DNA of 64,000 nt from Symsagittifera roscoffensis (Eukaryota > Xenacoelomorpha > Acoela > Convolutidae), in contig NC_087062.1 in the NCBI RefSeq assembly GCF_963678635.1, positions 26,500,833-26,564,832 of the forward strand. The letters run 5' to 3'. A program made the position numbers and the translations under genes. This document shows, piece by piece, positions 24,251 through 37,558 of the stretch. Every line of letters starts with the position of its first letter. Position 1 is the stretch's first letter. The notes below the pieces were generated by a model. The model was not told the DNA's origin, did no database searches, and worked only from the letters and a program-made list of their open reading frames with translations.

Positions 24251-24319
24251 CGCACAATCAAAAATCCAATAATATGCAGCTTGGCACTAGAGTAACCAAG
24301 TCCTCGGAACAAGCTAAGG

Positions 24320-25864
24320 ATCCAATCGAAATTAGGAACAACACCAAAAACCAGCTACAATTTATGCCGGTAACACTGTTCAACAATGGGATCAAACTAG
24401 ATTGCTACGCCATACTCGACAACTGCAGCAGCTGCTAATACATCCTCAGCAAAACGGCTGAAACACCAAGCCAACAACTACAAGCGTACGAGGTGCTTTC
24501 AGTCAGGACAAAGTGTCTTCCTCTCTGGTCCGGCTTAGTATCGGACCACATAACGCTACTAAGCCTACTTTCACTCTACAATTAATTTACTCAGTTGAAT
24601 CTCTGAGTTTTGCAAACAACCTTAACAAAACGTGCTCACTCTACAATAACCTTCGACATGTCAATTTTCTGATCTAGGCGACAACACAGTTCAAATTTTG
24701 CTTGGCGGAGATATTTTTTGGAATATTGCGGAGCGCGATATCAGGAAAGGTCCTACAGGCACTCCATACGCTGTCAAAAACCTACTAGGTTGGACGATCA
24801 CTGGCCCACTCAAACAAAAATCCAATAGTTCCGGATCAAATTCACATTCAACTGATTTCTTTGACTTAAATAATCAAGAAGACGCTAATCTCATTGAATT
24901 AGTGGAAAAATTCTGGAAGGTTGAAGGTTCTGGCATCCACGGAGATAACAAAGGTACTTACTCTGATAAAAGCCAACGACAACTAAGATTTATGGAAAAA
25001 AGCATTGAGCACGATGGAGATCGCTACAAAATAAATTTACTCTGGAAAAACGAAAAAAAAATGCCAAAAAATTACCCGTTAGCTAAAGCTCAACTGCAAT
25101 CGCTACAAAAATGGCTCAGAAAGTACCCTGAAACCATGCAACTTCATGAAAAATTGCTTACTACTGACCTGGAAAATAACTACGTCAAGCCCGTTACTTT
25201 CCAGTACCCACAGCCGGAATTACTTCGGTACCTCCCACATTACACTGTAAGTAATCCAAACAAGCCCGGGAAGGTACGCAGAGTGACCAACTCTGCCGTA
25301 ACGTACAAAAGCGTCTCGTTGAAATCTTGCCTTGAAACTGGACCTGACCTCCTGAACAGCATTTTTGGACTTCTACTCCGGGAAAAACCTGTGGCTGTAT
25401 CGGCGGATATTGAAGGCATGTTTATGCAAATATGTTTGAAAGATGAATATCAAAATGCGCTTCGCTTCCTTTGGTTTACTACAAATGGTATCAAACAAAA
25501 CTAAAACACGCGACTTATCTTGGGTGTAAAATGCTCACCATCCATTGCCATCTATGCGCTTCATCAAAAAGCTGCCGGTTACTGCGTAACCAAACCCAAT
25601 ATTGCTCAACTGCTTCATAAAAGCTTTTACATGGATGCCTTTGTTCACTCGTTCAACACGACACACGAGGCTAGAGACTCTACTACGCAGGAGGGATTCA
25701 ACCTAACTAACTTTGTATCTAACACTAATGACGCGATCTACTCCATTGATGGAGGCAAAGTTTCTACTAATGGTACAGTGCATCGGGTCCTGGGGGTCAA
25801 ATTGGACACAAATGACGATACGATATTCGTGCAATCAACAACCAAGGTAACTAATACTAAATAA
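24320..25864 (+). pseudogene. Protease and reverse transcriptase of BEL/Pao element 1 (broken)
   Basis: From 24340 the frame reads FMPVTLFNNGIKLDCYAILD, the start of a DUF1758-type protease, then breaks. At 24698 it resumes with MLGGDIFWNIAERDIRKGP and LLGWTITGPL, the linker typical of Pao pol. The RT follows (25150-25850) with RYLPHYTV, VSADIEGMFMQI and a YMDAFVHSF block in place of the usual Y.DD: the second catalytic aspartate is changed to alanine. A stop at 25502-25504 splits the fingers from the palm. The enzyme is dead. Confidence 0.8.
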
Positions 25865-26059
25865 TCTACACTCCGAACAATTCTCTCTACGGTAGCAAGG
25901 GTTTTCGACCCCTTAGGTATTCTAGCGCTGTTTGTCATTAAGCTCAAAACTTTTCTGCAAAACCTGTGGAAGTCTAGTATCTCCTTGGACGAAACCGTGC
26001 TCAGTGACTTTGTTCCGATAATTGACAGATGGGTCGACCAATGCAAATAAGTCCCCCCT

Positions 26060-27868
26060 GTGAGACTGCCGCGTTTAGTTGGACCACAGCTGTCCTCTAG
26101 TGATATACAGCTTCATGTTTACTGCGACGCGTCGCAAGACGCAATGGCTACGTGTATCTACTTCCAAACTACATGTAGCTCTGGCATACTTGCTACTTTT
26201 TTGATTGACAGAACAAAGGTAGCACCATTGAACCAAACGAGCATTCCGAAACTGGAATTACAAGCTGCCCATATGGGTGCTCGGCTGTGCAAGTTCGCTA
26301 CTGATGAAATGCCAATAAAGTCCCACTCCACTCACTTTTGGACAGATATCGCCACTGTTTTGCCCTGGATCGCATCACCTGGTAAACTGAAAACTTACTG
26401 CGCAAAAAGAGTTGGTGAAATACTTATTGCAGACTCAACCCAGCAGACAGTGCTACACGGGGAGTTGAACTTAAAGACGTAGCAAAGCTCTGGTTGGATG
26501 CACCAAAATTTCTACTCAACAATGAGCCTACTTGAGGGATTAATGAAACAATGGAACGAAGTAATGCTACAACGGTTAGCCCCCCAACTACACTCTCAAT
26601 CGATTCTTCCCGGTTTTCAAGCTGGTTTCGATTAGTTCGGGTAACTGCTCGGGTTAAAAGTTTTGTCGATACATTCAAGGGAAACGGTTCCTTTATCAAA
26701 AATCCCAGCAAGAAACCTTTGGTGTCACCTACAATCAACTACGAACCCAGCAGCAAGTTGACAACAAAGTCAAACTGCAACAGTTGTCACCTCTTCTCGA
26801 CAACAGTATTATTCGCGCGGGAAAACGACTACGAAACTCACCTTTTCCGGACGCAACAAAGCATCCAATAATTTTTAACGCAAATGACCCCACTGTGCGC
26901 TTGATAATCGAAAGCGTTTATCTTCATTGCATGCATCACGCCACTGAATACATTCGCAACTACCTGCAACAAAGTTTTGTCATCATTGGGCTCCGAAAAA
27001 CACTCAGACAGATAAGACATAAGTGCTTTCTCTACAGAAGATTCCAAGGCAAAGGGCTGCATCCACTCATGGCCGACTTGCCGCCAACTCGTTTCGACGA
27101 TCCGTCTGGCGATCCATTCCCGTTCAAAAACACAGGAATTGACTAAATCGGGCCATTTTACATCGCAACAAAGGATACAACTGAAAAAGCTATGTTTTCC
27201 TCTTCACAAGCCTCTCTAGTCTATATCTGACAACGCTTCTTACTTCGTCGGCGCCCGTAAACAACTACGCTCAGAAACAGTTAACTTCAACGAATTCACG
27301 CTAATTGAAACGCTGCAAATCCACAATGTCGAATGGCGCCTAAATCCTCCGGCTGCTCCCCATTTTTGCGGCGTGTGGGAGCGACTCGTCTCAATAATAA
27401 AACAAGCATTCTCACTAAACCTCGGTTCTGATCGACTATCAAGAGATGTATTTGCTATTATCGTAGCCGAGAGCGAGTCAATCCTCAACTCACGTCCGCT
27501 AACGCATGTCAGTAGTGAGCTTGACAACACCTTTCACTGACACCCAACTACTTCCTAGTGGATCGTCCATTCGTTTACGCTCCAGCAGCAGCCTTCTACG
27601 AAGCATCTACCAGTAAACTGTCAAACAAGTCCTGGATGCGTGCAAGAGATAGACTTGACAGCTTCTGGAGGCGTCTACTTAAAGAGTACGCTCCGGCTCT
27701 CATCAGAAGGACTAAATGGACGCAACCCGAAGAACCACTCGGAAAGATGACCTCGTGTGGATGCTCGAGGACTTTACACTACGAGGCATCTGGCCCTAGG
27801 TACTTCAACGAGACCAGCGGTGAAACTTGCCCTCGTATCCCCAAAAAAGGAGATTTAAGACCACTTTA
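26060..27868 (+). pseudogene. RNase H and integrase of BEL/Pao element 1 (broken)
   Basis: RNase H is visible at 26060-26460 (LHVYCDASQDAMA, IPKLELQAAHM, FWTDIATVLPWI). Integrase follows: a zinc-binding-like CFLYRRFQGKGLHPLMADLP at 27031-27084, then the catalytic core in pieces (SDNASYFVGARK near 27227, WRLNPPAAPHFCGVWERLV near 27333). The DUF5641-like tail (SWMRARDRLDSFWRRLL) is at 27630-27683. Stops near 27145, 27230 and 27538 interrupt it. Domain order PR-RT-RH-IN is normal for BEL/Pao. Confidence 0.8.
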
Positions 27869-27928
27869 ATTGTACTAAAACAACAAAAAAACGGGGCTCA
27901 ACCCCTTCCTTTGTGGTTCTGAATAAGA

Positions 27929-28099
27929 TGTCCCCCCGAGGATATTCACGACATGAATTTGTCTCACATAAGTTCTCATAAAATGCGGTAAAATTATTTA
28001 ATAATGGCATGATTTGTTGCGAACTAATTAGTAACAAATTTGACCTCCGTGAACAAAGAGACCTTTAAGACATATTATCATCACCTTGTCTTAAATACA
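27929..28099 (+). mobile_element. 3' LTR of BEL/Pao element 1
   Basis: It begins TGTCCCCCCGAGGATATT and ends AATACA, giving TG...CA ends over 171 bp. It matches 20986-21153. No clean target duplication is visible outside the pair. Confidence 0.72.
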
Positions 28100-28559
28100 G
28101 AGATAACTCAGTTGTGATTCCAAAAGTTCCAGATTCAGCCCCAGATCCAGTGATGAACCAGCCTAACAAATAACTGGTGTTTTCGCCAGTTGACTCACGG
28201 ATGGTTCAGATATGGTCAAGGAAATTGTGACGGTGTCGTAGAACGAATCAGCAAAAGAATTATTGATGTTTTCAAAACATGAGTCGAAATATCTTCAATT
28301 GATTGTAAAAATGTTTTTCCATAATTTGAAGGTCTAATTTCATGAGAAATTTTTTAAAAATCAATCCGTTTTCCTTAAAACTGCAGTTGTTTTCAATAGT
28401 TCTCATTTTTCATGATTTTCTCGACAGAAGCAATTGTCATCACGGAACGCCATCAGTAACTGTTTTCTTATCGACAGCTCAAAAAAAGCTCTACGCTCTG
28501 TGAAAAGAACACTTCTATCAAATATTTCATTAAGACTTTTGTTCCCACTCTTCAAGAAA

Positions 28560-29000
28560 ATGCGGAATATTTATGTTTAAAAATTTATATAAAATGGTGA
28601 CGAGTGTTTTTGTGATAATCATCCCTCATAGTGATATAATTCGCTTATAGCGAAGTATTTGAAGTAATCAACAGACCAAACAGATACCCTTAATTCATTT
28701 TGGATGGATTTCTAAGAGGGAGTAAGTTTTCACTTACAGGAGATTAGAACGAAATATATCGCGCAATAATTACTTCAAATTGGTCAAATTGGCTACTTTA
28801 TACCTCTATAACGTCTTGAAAACTGACCACACATGCGAAATATAGTTTTCAGGTCAAGTTCAAAACAACAATATTTTTGGATTAATATAAAAGTTCCGTC
28901 AAAACTGCTAGCGAAAAAGTTGAAAATTGTCTTGAGAAAGGAAAAACATCCTGAGCACAAATATTCCGTAATTTTCTTCAAAAATAGTCAGAACAAAAAA
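28560..29000 (+). repeat. Diverged family F1 copy
   Basis: It retains the F1 order: TAATCATCCCTCATAG, then GCGAAATATATCGCGC-like words, ACTGACCACACATGCGAAAT, GTCAAAACTGCTAGC and ATTCCGTAATTTTC. Substitutions are heavy. From 29000 to about 29200 a further fragment may lie in reverse orientation. Confidence 0.45.
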
Positions 29001-29199
29001 TTTCTTATTTTTCACGTGTGAATAATTTTTTGTACAGTTACGTGGTTTGAAAACTGATAATTTGGTCAATTTGGGTTAAATAACGCGCTGTATAATGCCT
29101 TTTATACAACCCGCGAAGGCTGCAAACTAATGCTTTTTAAATTGAATTGAATCCAGCAATTTAGTCCTTTTTGAAACAACAAGAGACGCTATACAAACC

Positions 29200-31430
29200 G
29201 TTTGTATCTTTTATATTGTATTATTGAAAGTACTGCGCGGACATACAAGACTTTTTCTTTAACTTCTTACTTAGGATAATAGTGGGCTCTTTTTCTTTTC
29301 GACGATGTCAATCTTTTAAATAATTGTCTGAGTTTTTTCATTCTTCCAAGGTTGGATTCCATTTAAAATATCCATTGTTTTTTCAAGAAACTTTTTTTCA
29401 GATATCAACAAAATATGCCGCCATACAGGCTGGCTGGTTAAAACGTCCTGCCTTGAAAAAGCAGACAATAGATAATAAACTGTGAGCACACGTCCTTTTG
29501 CAGCCTGATCTAGAAAATCGAAGGCTGAGTGAGTAAAGGTTTTTTATAAGTAAAAATGCAAAACTGAGGCTGCTGAAAACTTTCGAAAGACCGCAAGATA
29601 CAACAGATATCTAATTAAACAAAGTCTACGACAATTAGAATTAAGCACGATTAGAATTAATCTTGATTTTTTCCATAGGAATCGTTTTCTGCCTAAGTCC
29701 GCTAGTAGGTCATTTATTTTTTGTCTAAATAATCACTCAATCGGCTACTTACGAAATACGACCCAAAGCTAGATTAAACTGAGTGTCATTAAACTACGAC
29801 AAATAATTTTTCATCGAAAGTAAGTGCAAGCTAAGAATACCTTAAATTGTATGATAATTTGATTTCTTTATCACATATCTATACAAACCAGTCTCCTGTG
29901 TCGCTCATTATCCAAATTCTTCATCAATTGTTGAGGCATATCCTCAACTTTCATTGAATTTCTCTTAAATCAATTAACCCTAACATAATTCAAACATAGG
30001 TGATTCACAGTAAAGGTATCATTTAGTGAAACTCAGGAAGATATAACGAAAACTCAAAGGGATGGAAAATTATTGTGTGTTTTCTATTAACCCTATGTTC
30101 TTTATCACATGTCTCAGACATACAAAAAATTAAACATTAAGTAACACACAAACATCAAGCTTAAGCTTTAAGCACATAACATCAAACACCAAATTTGGTT
30201 TTCAGCATCAAAATATTAGGCTCCACGATAAAAGAAAAGCTGACACATCCACTTCATACCTTTAAATGAGGTTTCATATGAAGCGTTAGAAAGTTTTATG
30301 TTTCTGTCTAAAATTCAGTTGTATAGTCAAAGGTTTCAGATAAATTAAGTATACGTTCCGGTAAAAAAAAAACAAATTTCTGTCAAGGGATTTGCGTAAA
30401 AAAGTACCAGTTAACTAGTAAAAACTAAATTCAGACACCATAAGCCGAAAACCTAGTCTTAGTTATCAAATTTTTTTAGTTGAACAAAAAAATGAGTTTT
30501 TGTTTTCAAAATTGAGCTCCGAACTTCAGAACTTGACTTTATAAAGAAAATTGTCGGTCTTGAATTCTACCATTTTTTTAGAACCTAATGTATTTGGCTT
30601 CAATATTTAGCGTTTTTGGTTTCAATCACAAAAATCTTGCGTTTTAGTACAATCTTGGGAAATGTAGGTGTATAAAAAGGAATCTTTAATTTACTAACCA
30701 TTTCTTGAATTTTTTCCAGAAGGTATCAGTTGGGACTCCAAACTGAAAGTTTCAGCCCCCTAAAACTGATGTTTTAGGTTTAATTTTTTGTCTTTTTTGG
30801 TTTTAGCTGGAATAGTCTTATGACAGAGGTCACAACCTAGATTAGCAAAACAACAAGTGATCATGCCTTAGTTTACCTTAGTTAGAGAATTCATAGTTTC
30901 AGCCCCAAAAACTTAGATTTCTGTAAAACGTTTATGATTTTGAAGTTTTTAACTAGTTTGTCAGTCTAGTTTACACTAAAGTCCAACTTACAGTTACACT
31001 AAATCAGCTGTCAAAAACAATTTTTTTATGTACGGAGTTTGAGAGGTTGTTTTTTCGTTTCAGAGTTCAAAAATTAGGTTTAAGATATCAAAAGAATATT
31101 TTTCTCGAAGTTTCCTCAAGACAAAGAATAAACCAAATTTACTGAGCTATTAGCCAGCTTTCAAATTAAAAAACTCAGCCTCAGCAGCTAAAATTTCACG
31201 TTTTAGAATTAATGATTTAATCCAAAAAAATCAAACATCAGACATGTTGGATCTTGAGATGAACACAAGTTATGCTTTGTGAAATAACTTTGTGTGTTTG
31301 AACTACTCAAATTCTTGGCAAAAAATTTACTACGTTCATCAGAAGTTTATTCTGAAAAAAAAAACCGTTGTCCTAATGAAATTAAGGATCTCTACATTTT
31401 TGATAATGCTCAACTACTAACTTTGTTTCA
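29200..31430. other. Non-coding AT-rich DNA
   Basis: About 2.2 kb without a recognised gene or element. All frames are closed within short distances. It ends in a good splice acceptor (TTTGTTTCAG) at 31422-31431. Confidence 0.45.
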
Positions 31431-31431
31431 G

Positions 31432-31631
31432 TAATTAACCGGAAATGCAAAAACAAGATGATGGAAAAAACTAAGCTTTTCCTTGAGGCTCCTTTCGACA
31501 GGCAACTCTACCTGTTGTCGTGCTATCAAGCGGCGGTATACTGTAAAGATATGGCAATATGGAATTATGTTTTGTCACGTGAAACTAAAACTATTATGAT
31601 AAGGATTATCATTATATTTTTCATTTTTTAA
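31432..31631 (+). CDS. Candidate internal or terminal exon, possibly of gene A
   Basis: A consensus acceptor TTTGTTTCAG precedes an open frame that starts in phase 1 and runs 65 codons to a stop at 31629-31631. It encodes a K/R-rich start, KLFLEAPFDRQLYLLSCYQ and a hydrophobic end (IMIRIIIIFFIF). Phase 1 and the acceptor match exon 2 of the neighbouring gene, whose first exon is paralogous to the one at 14501. The peptide itself is not clearly similar to that exon 2. Assignment to gene A is conjecture. Confidence 0.3.
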
Positions 31632-32349
31632 ATGCGATAGATGTCAATTTGAAAGGCAATAAGGCAGTGAATGTATCATAGGACATTAGTAAAAAAAAAT
31701 CGTGTTGACATATTACCCTCAAGAAAACGTTGCATCCTTCTAGGCATTGTTGGAATTTTAACCAGCTATTATTTAAATTAGCATACAACTCTACGAAGCT
31801 GATTTGTCCGAAACGTTTGCTCCTTAATTTGCCGGATATTAGGCACAATATACCACCCCAAGAATTAAATCAACGGCTGAGTGTAAGTACCAAATTTCTT
31901 TCGGCAATGGGGGGGGGGGGTAAAAGTTAAAAAGATTCAAGCTAATGAATCAAGAGTTGCAGCATACCAAAAACACCAAAAGACTTTTTACTTGAATTTT
32001 GCAAAAACCGCAATAGGTAAAGCTGTACTCTGCTTTTTGATCAGTCGCCCCAACGCATCCATTTTCATTTCCTGTGATGTTATAATTTATCATCTGCCGA
32101 GGGTAAAATGTTTTTTTTTTATTTCAGTGAGTTTCACATTTTTCTTTAATTGCAATACAATGAATTCAAAAAATCTTTTCTTTGGCGTATTGATGCAAGT
32201 TTTACCAGCTAGTTTTTTTTTCGGCTGTGTCATTATTTCATACCGTTTGAAATTTCTGAGGTTATTGAAATCGTTTTAAACTTATTGAACACTCAAAATC
32301 GAAGTCAAAGAAAAACAGTTTTTATTTGAGACTTCAGCTAAAAAAAAAA

Positions 32350-35300
32350 ATGCGGCCGTTGTGGCTAATTGCATCAATTCCCGCAAGTTTATACACTAGT
32401 TACCGCTGTGCAAGAACTTTATTTTGTCTTGTTAGAAAACTAGACCAAAAAACAACCAAAGATTTCGACATTTACTATGTAGCTATTTTTCTGACTACTC
32501 TTATCATTAGCAACGCTTCATTCATTATTAAAGCTGTGATTAAAAAAGATTTCTTAGATGTATGCAACGAGAGCTTCATGCAATTCTTAATGTCAATTTT
32601 TGGAGGTTCTATGCTCCAAATTGCCATTTGTTGGCTCGAAGTTACAGGTATGACTGTCTTTAGAGAAAAATTCTTAAAACTAAAAAAAATATTTCAAATC
32701 AGAGTTGAAAAAAATGTGGTTTTTGAAAAAATGATGCTTATTTCGACCAGTAGCGTGCCGAGAGGGGGGTTGGAAGGGGGTTCGCCAAATTTTTCCAAAA
32801 GGTATTCCTTTATTGTAATTTTATGACATCCATTTTTTGTGGATCAAAATTTTTCTTAAGGCGCCGTTGGCGCCAATATGACTAATTTTGAGAGGGGGGG
32901 GGGGGGGGGGGGGGAGTCGAAAAAACGCAATTTTTTGGTCAAATTTTTCCAAAAAATGCCTAAAAAGTGCCTAATAAGTGCTTATTTTGCAAGAGCTCGA
33001 AAAATTGCCCCTTCTAGAAAAAATTCTACGGACGCCTCTGATTTCAAAACTTTTTCTATTCTGCAATGACTTTTCTTAAAGCAAATCCGCTGGAAAGGTT
33101 AAGCCCAAAATAGCATATTGTAATTTAATAAGAAAGCACAGGAAAGGAAAAAGGTCAAAACAAACATCACTGTTTGAAAAAACTTAACTGATTCCAGACG
33201 ACAGAAGAATTGATTTCAAACGACACAATAGAAAAATTTGTACAAATAAAAATAGTTTCATCACTAAAAATCTGCAGATTTGATTTAAATGTTTTTTTTT
33301 TCGTTCTTGCGAATACAAAAAAGACCCGCACAAAGCAACCCAAAAAATCATGAAACGATTAAGAAAATTGGTCGGATACTAAACATTCCGATTTAAGGTC
33401 GCCGGTGGGCACGCTGCGCGCGCTTTGTGGCTTCGCGGTGATGACCGGCTTTATCTTTCCTTAGAGTCCGATCTTTGTTGACTAGCTTGCAACACGTTGA
33501 CGCAACTGCCGTGTTCACTATTTTGTTGTTTATGTATTTTGAACAAAGGACAATATTCAGCATATCGGCTTAAAAAACAATTATCAATTGAGAATCTTAA
33601 TGAGCTGTTTTGGTTTGGACTGTTTTTTCATTTCATACTTTTCCGCACTGTTTTGTATTGAAATGTTTTGTATGAGACTGTGGGGTACATACACGGTTTT
33701 CTTGCTCAAAACAAGCTAGCTTATTTTGAGAAAGAAAGCACTCATTGAACTCAATTATGCAGAGCTTTACTGAAAGATACCCCATTTTGCATAAGTTACT
33801 TCGTTTGAAACTTCAATGCTTCTGATTACAATGTTGATGTTAGGTTTTGTTCCGACCTTTGACATAGGGTTTTTGAAGTATTTCGAAGCCAGTGTTTTTC
33901 TGAGCTTAAAAATGAAAAAATTTTTCTTTATGGGGTTTAAGAGGGTGCCAATTTGGCCGAATTGGGACAATTAATGCGCGATATATTCTCTATTACCGCT
34001 TAAACGAAGATTTAATCCATCTCAGAAATTACTCAAAACTGAATTAAGCTATGTTATTTGGTCTATTTACTACTTGGCTACATGCAAAATATACCACTTT
34101 GTAGCTAACACAGCATTTGGGGGAACAAAAGTTGGTTTTCGAAAAACAATCGCCAAAACAACACTAGTAAGAACATTCAAGGCTTCGCCCCGATGCGAGC
34201 AGTCTCGTTCCTAGTTAATTTAACCCTACTAATAGATTTAGTTTCAGGAGCACTATTCTCACCTCAAACTCTTCTCCGGTTTGAACCGACCTATCTCTTA
34301 ACTCCTTCATCATTTTTTTTTCCAATTTTTTCACTATATTTTTGGCGACTTTTATGTTACAGTTTTGTGTTAAAACGCATTTTTCAGAAATTGGGCTGAG
34401 GTCAGACAAAAAAAGACGACAACAAAGCTTAGCAGAATTAAGCTGATTCATTTTTTGGGCAAAAATCCGGGCCAAAAGCATCTTATGCAGCTCAACAAGG
34501 TTTAAGAGGATATAGACTCCGAACAATTAGACAAAATGTGTAAATTTGTGAAAAAAAAACTAAATTATTTTTTTGCTCCAAAACCGTTTGGGGATGGAAT
34601 GTTAGTTTTATTTTAAATTGGATTTTTCGGCCAATCGGAATCGAAGTTCTAACATGTAGCGTCTAACAAGTTTAAGTCGAATTAAACGCTGGTGTGGAAG
34701 ATCTTAAATTAGTCAATCTTTAATTTTTTTTCATGCAAAAATGGAAGATACTTCTTAAGCTTTCTTGGACTAGGTAAGAGACTCACTCTGATATCATTAT
34801 GTTGTCAATTGAACGTGTAGTTGTCGCGCAACTCTTTATTGACTATAAAAAGTTCACACCTTTTCAGTTAAATTTTCGAGCCCCATTTTTTGCAAAATAA
34901 ATTAGGCCATACTAGTTCTGATAAAAAAAAATAAGTAATTTTATTGTCATTTTGATTTAATTTAACCAAATTTGAAAAAAAAAACGTGTTAAGTTTTAAT
35001 TTTCATTCGCTTTGTTGCTTCGTCCTGGTAATTTCAATCAGCACGTTTTTTAAAATACACTCTCTTTTACAATTAAATAGATTATTGAAGCCATTCGTTT
35101 TGCAATTGGCGCAGTAAGAATTCGCCAAATTCCTATTATGTACTTTGTTAAATTTGATTGTTTTTGTTTATGCATGTTTTGGCGGTTTATCATTTTTCAC
35201 TGCATTTTGGACTGAACAAGCGTCTATAGTGCACAACCGTCAGCCAAAAACTAAAAACTAATTGTTGAGAAACATGTAGTTGATTCTTCAAGACAAATAG

Positions 35301-37558
35301 TTAACAAAATGTTTTTGCGCTTCACATTCGCTGATGACACAGTTTTGTTTCAGTGAATTACAGACAGGTAGCGTTCAAGGTCAATCACAGGCGTATGTTG
35401 TCTGCATTTCTCATGCTCAGCTTCATCGAGCTTAACGTGTCAATACTCTCGAACATCGACAAAAACAAGTCCGAACTTCAGTGCAACTTCTCCCACATGA
35501 ATAGAGGAATCAATTTAACTTATGAGACACCCTGCTGTGTAATATTTGAAAAGATTGGAATAGTTTCGCCTGTTTTGTTGAAGCTTATAGGTATTATTTT
35601 CAAACTCAATATTTTTTCTGGCTCCGCAAGCTATGTGTACAAAATCTCAAAAAAAATGCATGGGAAAGTTTCCATCACAAATTGTGAGTTATGACTTTTA
35701 TAAAAAATGTGCGTTTGGACAGGAAGGGATCTGGGATTTTCTCGAGAGGGGGGTTGTAGATTTTCGAAAGTTTTTTGCCCATTTTTTACGTCGACCAGAT
35801 TAATTTTCTGAGCTCTCCCGAAACACTGAAAGGACCCCATTTTCACCAAATTTCTGAAAAAAAAACAAGCCAAAAATTTGAAAAATTTCTGAGCCAAATT
35901 TTTGAAAAAAAAAACAAGCCAAAAATTTGAAAAATTTTGACTAAAATGAGGTTTTTTGGCGCGCGCTGCCCTTCAAATTTAAAATATATGGCGCCTTTAT
36001 ATATATAGTACAAAGGGGAATCTTTTGGGTCGGCAGGGGGTCGAACTCCTGAGGAAAGGAAGCGCCCGACTCCCGCCCGAGAAGAAAAATTTCAAAGTTG
36101 AGGAGTGGAGTTAGTTATTTCTATCCAAAAATCAAGAAGAGCGGTAGTGAAGTAACTAACCCGGGTTGAGTTAACAGAAAAATTTTCGATAATTCAGAGA
36201 TATCTATTGTTCAGTTTATGATCAGGGTCACTTTATCCATGCTCAGGGCTAAATCATTGCTGAATTAGCACAAAATTTTCAGGTCTGAATCAGACACAAG
36301 CCATCCATGAATCAGAGATGGATTTTCACTGCAATAACCCTGAAGACCATTGACTCAGGGATATGTCCTTTCTGAAAAGTTCCTGACTAGCCATGAAAAA
36401 TTTTGAGAAAAACTTAGTTTCATTTTGAGGAAAATCACAAACATCAGAATAAAAAATAGTGAAAATCAAGTTAAAAATGGTGCTACAACGACATTCTCCC
36501 TCAGGCAAACTTAGTTGCTCAAAACATTTCACTACCAAAAGTAACACATTTATATTTTTTCGCGAAAAAAAATATGTTTTTAAGTTGTCTTCAGTAGATT
36601 TTTAGTTGTGGGGAGATATATCATTTTTTTTTAAAAGTTTTTTTTTCATAATTTTACCAAAAACTGGTGTTTCCGGCTAAATTAGTTGCAGAAACTGCGT
36701 TTTTATGTTGTTTCCAGCAGTTGGTTGCATCGTTTGGTTACTTTAAGGTTGAGTTAATGGTTTTTAGACTTGAAACGACACGTAACAAAACTTTGATTTC
36801 AATTCGAGTTTTTGATTTTTTTTTCAGCGCTGATTGAGGGATTTATCTTGGCTAAATTCACCATTTTTATAGCTGAGAATAATAGCCATGAAATAACCCT
36901 GAGCCATCGCTAAAAAATTCTTAAAACTCGGATATGCCTGAATTAGCCAGGGATTTTTCTAGAAAACTGAGGTATCTCTGAATCAGCGATAATGTTTCCT
37001 GTCAACTCAACCCGTGAAATCTCCGCCACTCGACGGAAATTTTGAGATTTGGGGGTATCTTGATCGCTGCTTGTTTTTTGAGGCAACTTAACCAAGACCA
37101 GAAAAAAATTCCAAAAATTGTATCTTGTGCCTAATTAGGAGAAATAACTGTTCTATGTTACAATCTGAACGGTTCGAATGTTCGTTCTTTCCGCCGTGGA
37201 TACAATTGTCTTATTGTATGTTTGATTATGATTGTCTGTTTGATAAAATTTTTAATGAAAACAGTTGATGTAAAAGCTGGCAGTTTAATTTTTGTTAATT
37301 CAGGAGGTTTTTGTATGTTTTTGATAAAAACTTATTTGAGCTTCTGACGATTTTTCAAATGGCTGCATATAAGTTAAAATGATTCGAATCCAGTCAACCG
37401 CGGACTTTCTCGCCAAACACATGCTGCTTCTCGGAACAGCAAGTCTCATCTTCTTGTATTGCGCAATCGAAGCTCCAATAAAAGTGTTCAAACTTCGCTC
37501 ACATAATCTGGAAATAGTTCACGAGGAGGGGATTGTTGATGATCTCGAAAGATATTAG
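32350..37558 (+). CDS. Three-exon multi-pass membrane protein (gene B)
   Basis: Exons are 32350-32647, 35354-35590 and 37374-37558; both introns are phase 1 and GT-AG (ACAG|GTATGA to TTTGTTTCAG; ATAG|GTATTA to CATATAAG). The spliced product is about 239 residues. Hydrophobic segments lie at about 3-20, 43-67, 75-98, 114-134, 166-180 and 195-214, so roughly six membrane spans. A loop at about 135-160 has Cys and Asn-linked sites, suggesting a luminal or extracellular side, and the tail is acidic. The third acceptor is weak, but an in-frame stop lies just before it, so the exon cannot begin earlier. The introns hold F3, F1 and F2 repeat elements. Family not recognised. Confidence 0.65.
32750..33037 (+). 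mobile_element. Family F3 MITE copy in intron 1 of gene B
   Basis: It starts near CAGTAGCGTGCCGAGAGGGG and ends near GGACGCCTCTG, a CAG...CTG pair of hAT style. It shares GGCGCC, a long G run, CGAAAAAACGCAATTTTTTGG and GAGCTCGAAAAAT with 13114-13489. The target duplication is not clear. Confidence 0.55.
33846..34208 (-). repeat. Family F1 copy, reverse orientation, intron 1 of gene B
   Basis: TTGTTCCGACCTTTG at left is the reverse of the F1 exit motif, and TTCAAGGCTTCGCCCCGATG at right is the reverse of the entry stem-loop. GGGACAATTAATGCGCGATA lies in the middle. The length is shorter than the 530-base unit. Confidence 0.55.
35715..36085 (-). repeat. Family F3 copy, reverse orientation, intron 2 of gene B
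   Basis: On the minus strand it shows CCGACCCAAAAGATTCC, TTTGTACTA, GGCGCC and the GAGCTCAGAAAAT block in the order seen in other F3 copies. A 50-base segment containing AAACAAGCCAAAAATTTGAA is duplicated within it. Confidence 0.5.
36160..37014. repeat. Family F2 inverted-repeat element, intron 2 of gene B
   Basis: Left CCCGGGTTGAGTTAACAG and right CTGTCAACTCAACCCG are inverted copies. The match extends about 45 bases inward to ATTCAGAGATATCT and AGGTATCTCTGAAT. The interior is filled with CTGAATCAG, CCCTGA and GCTGAATTAG words in both orientations. No coding capacity. Confidence 0.7.
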
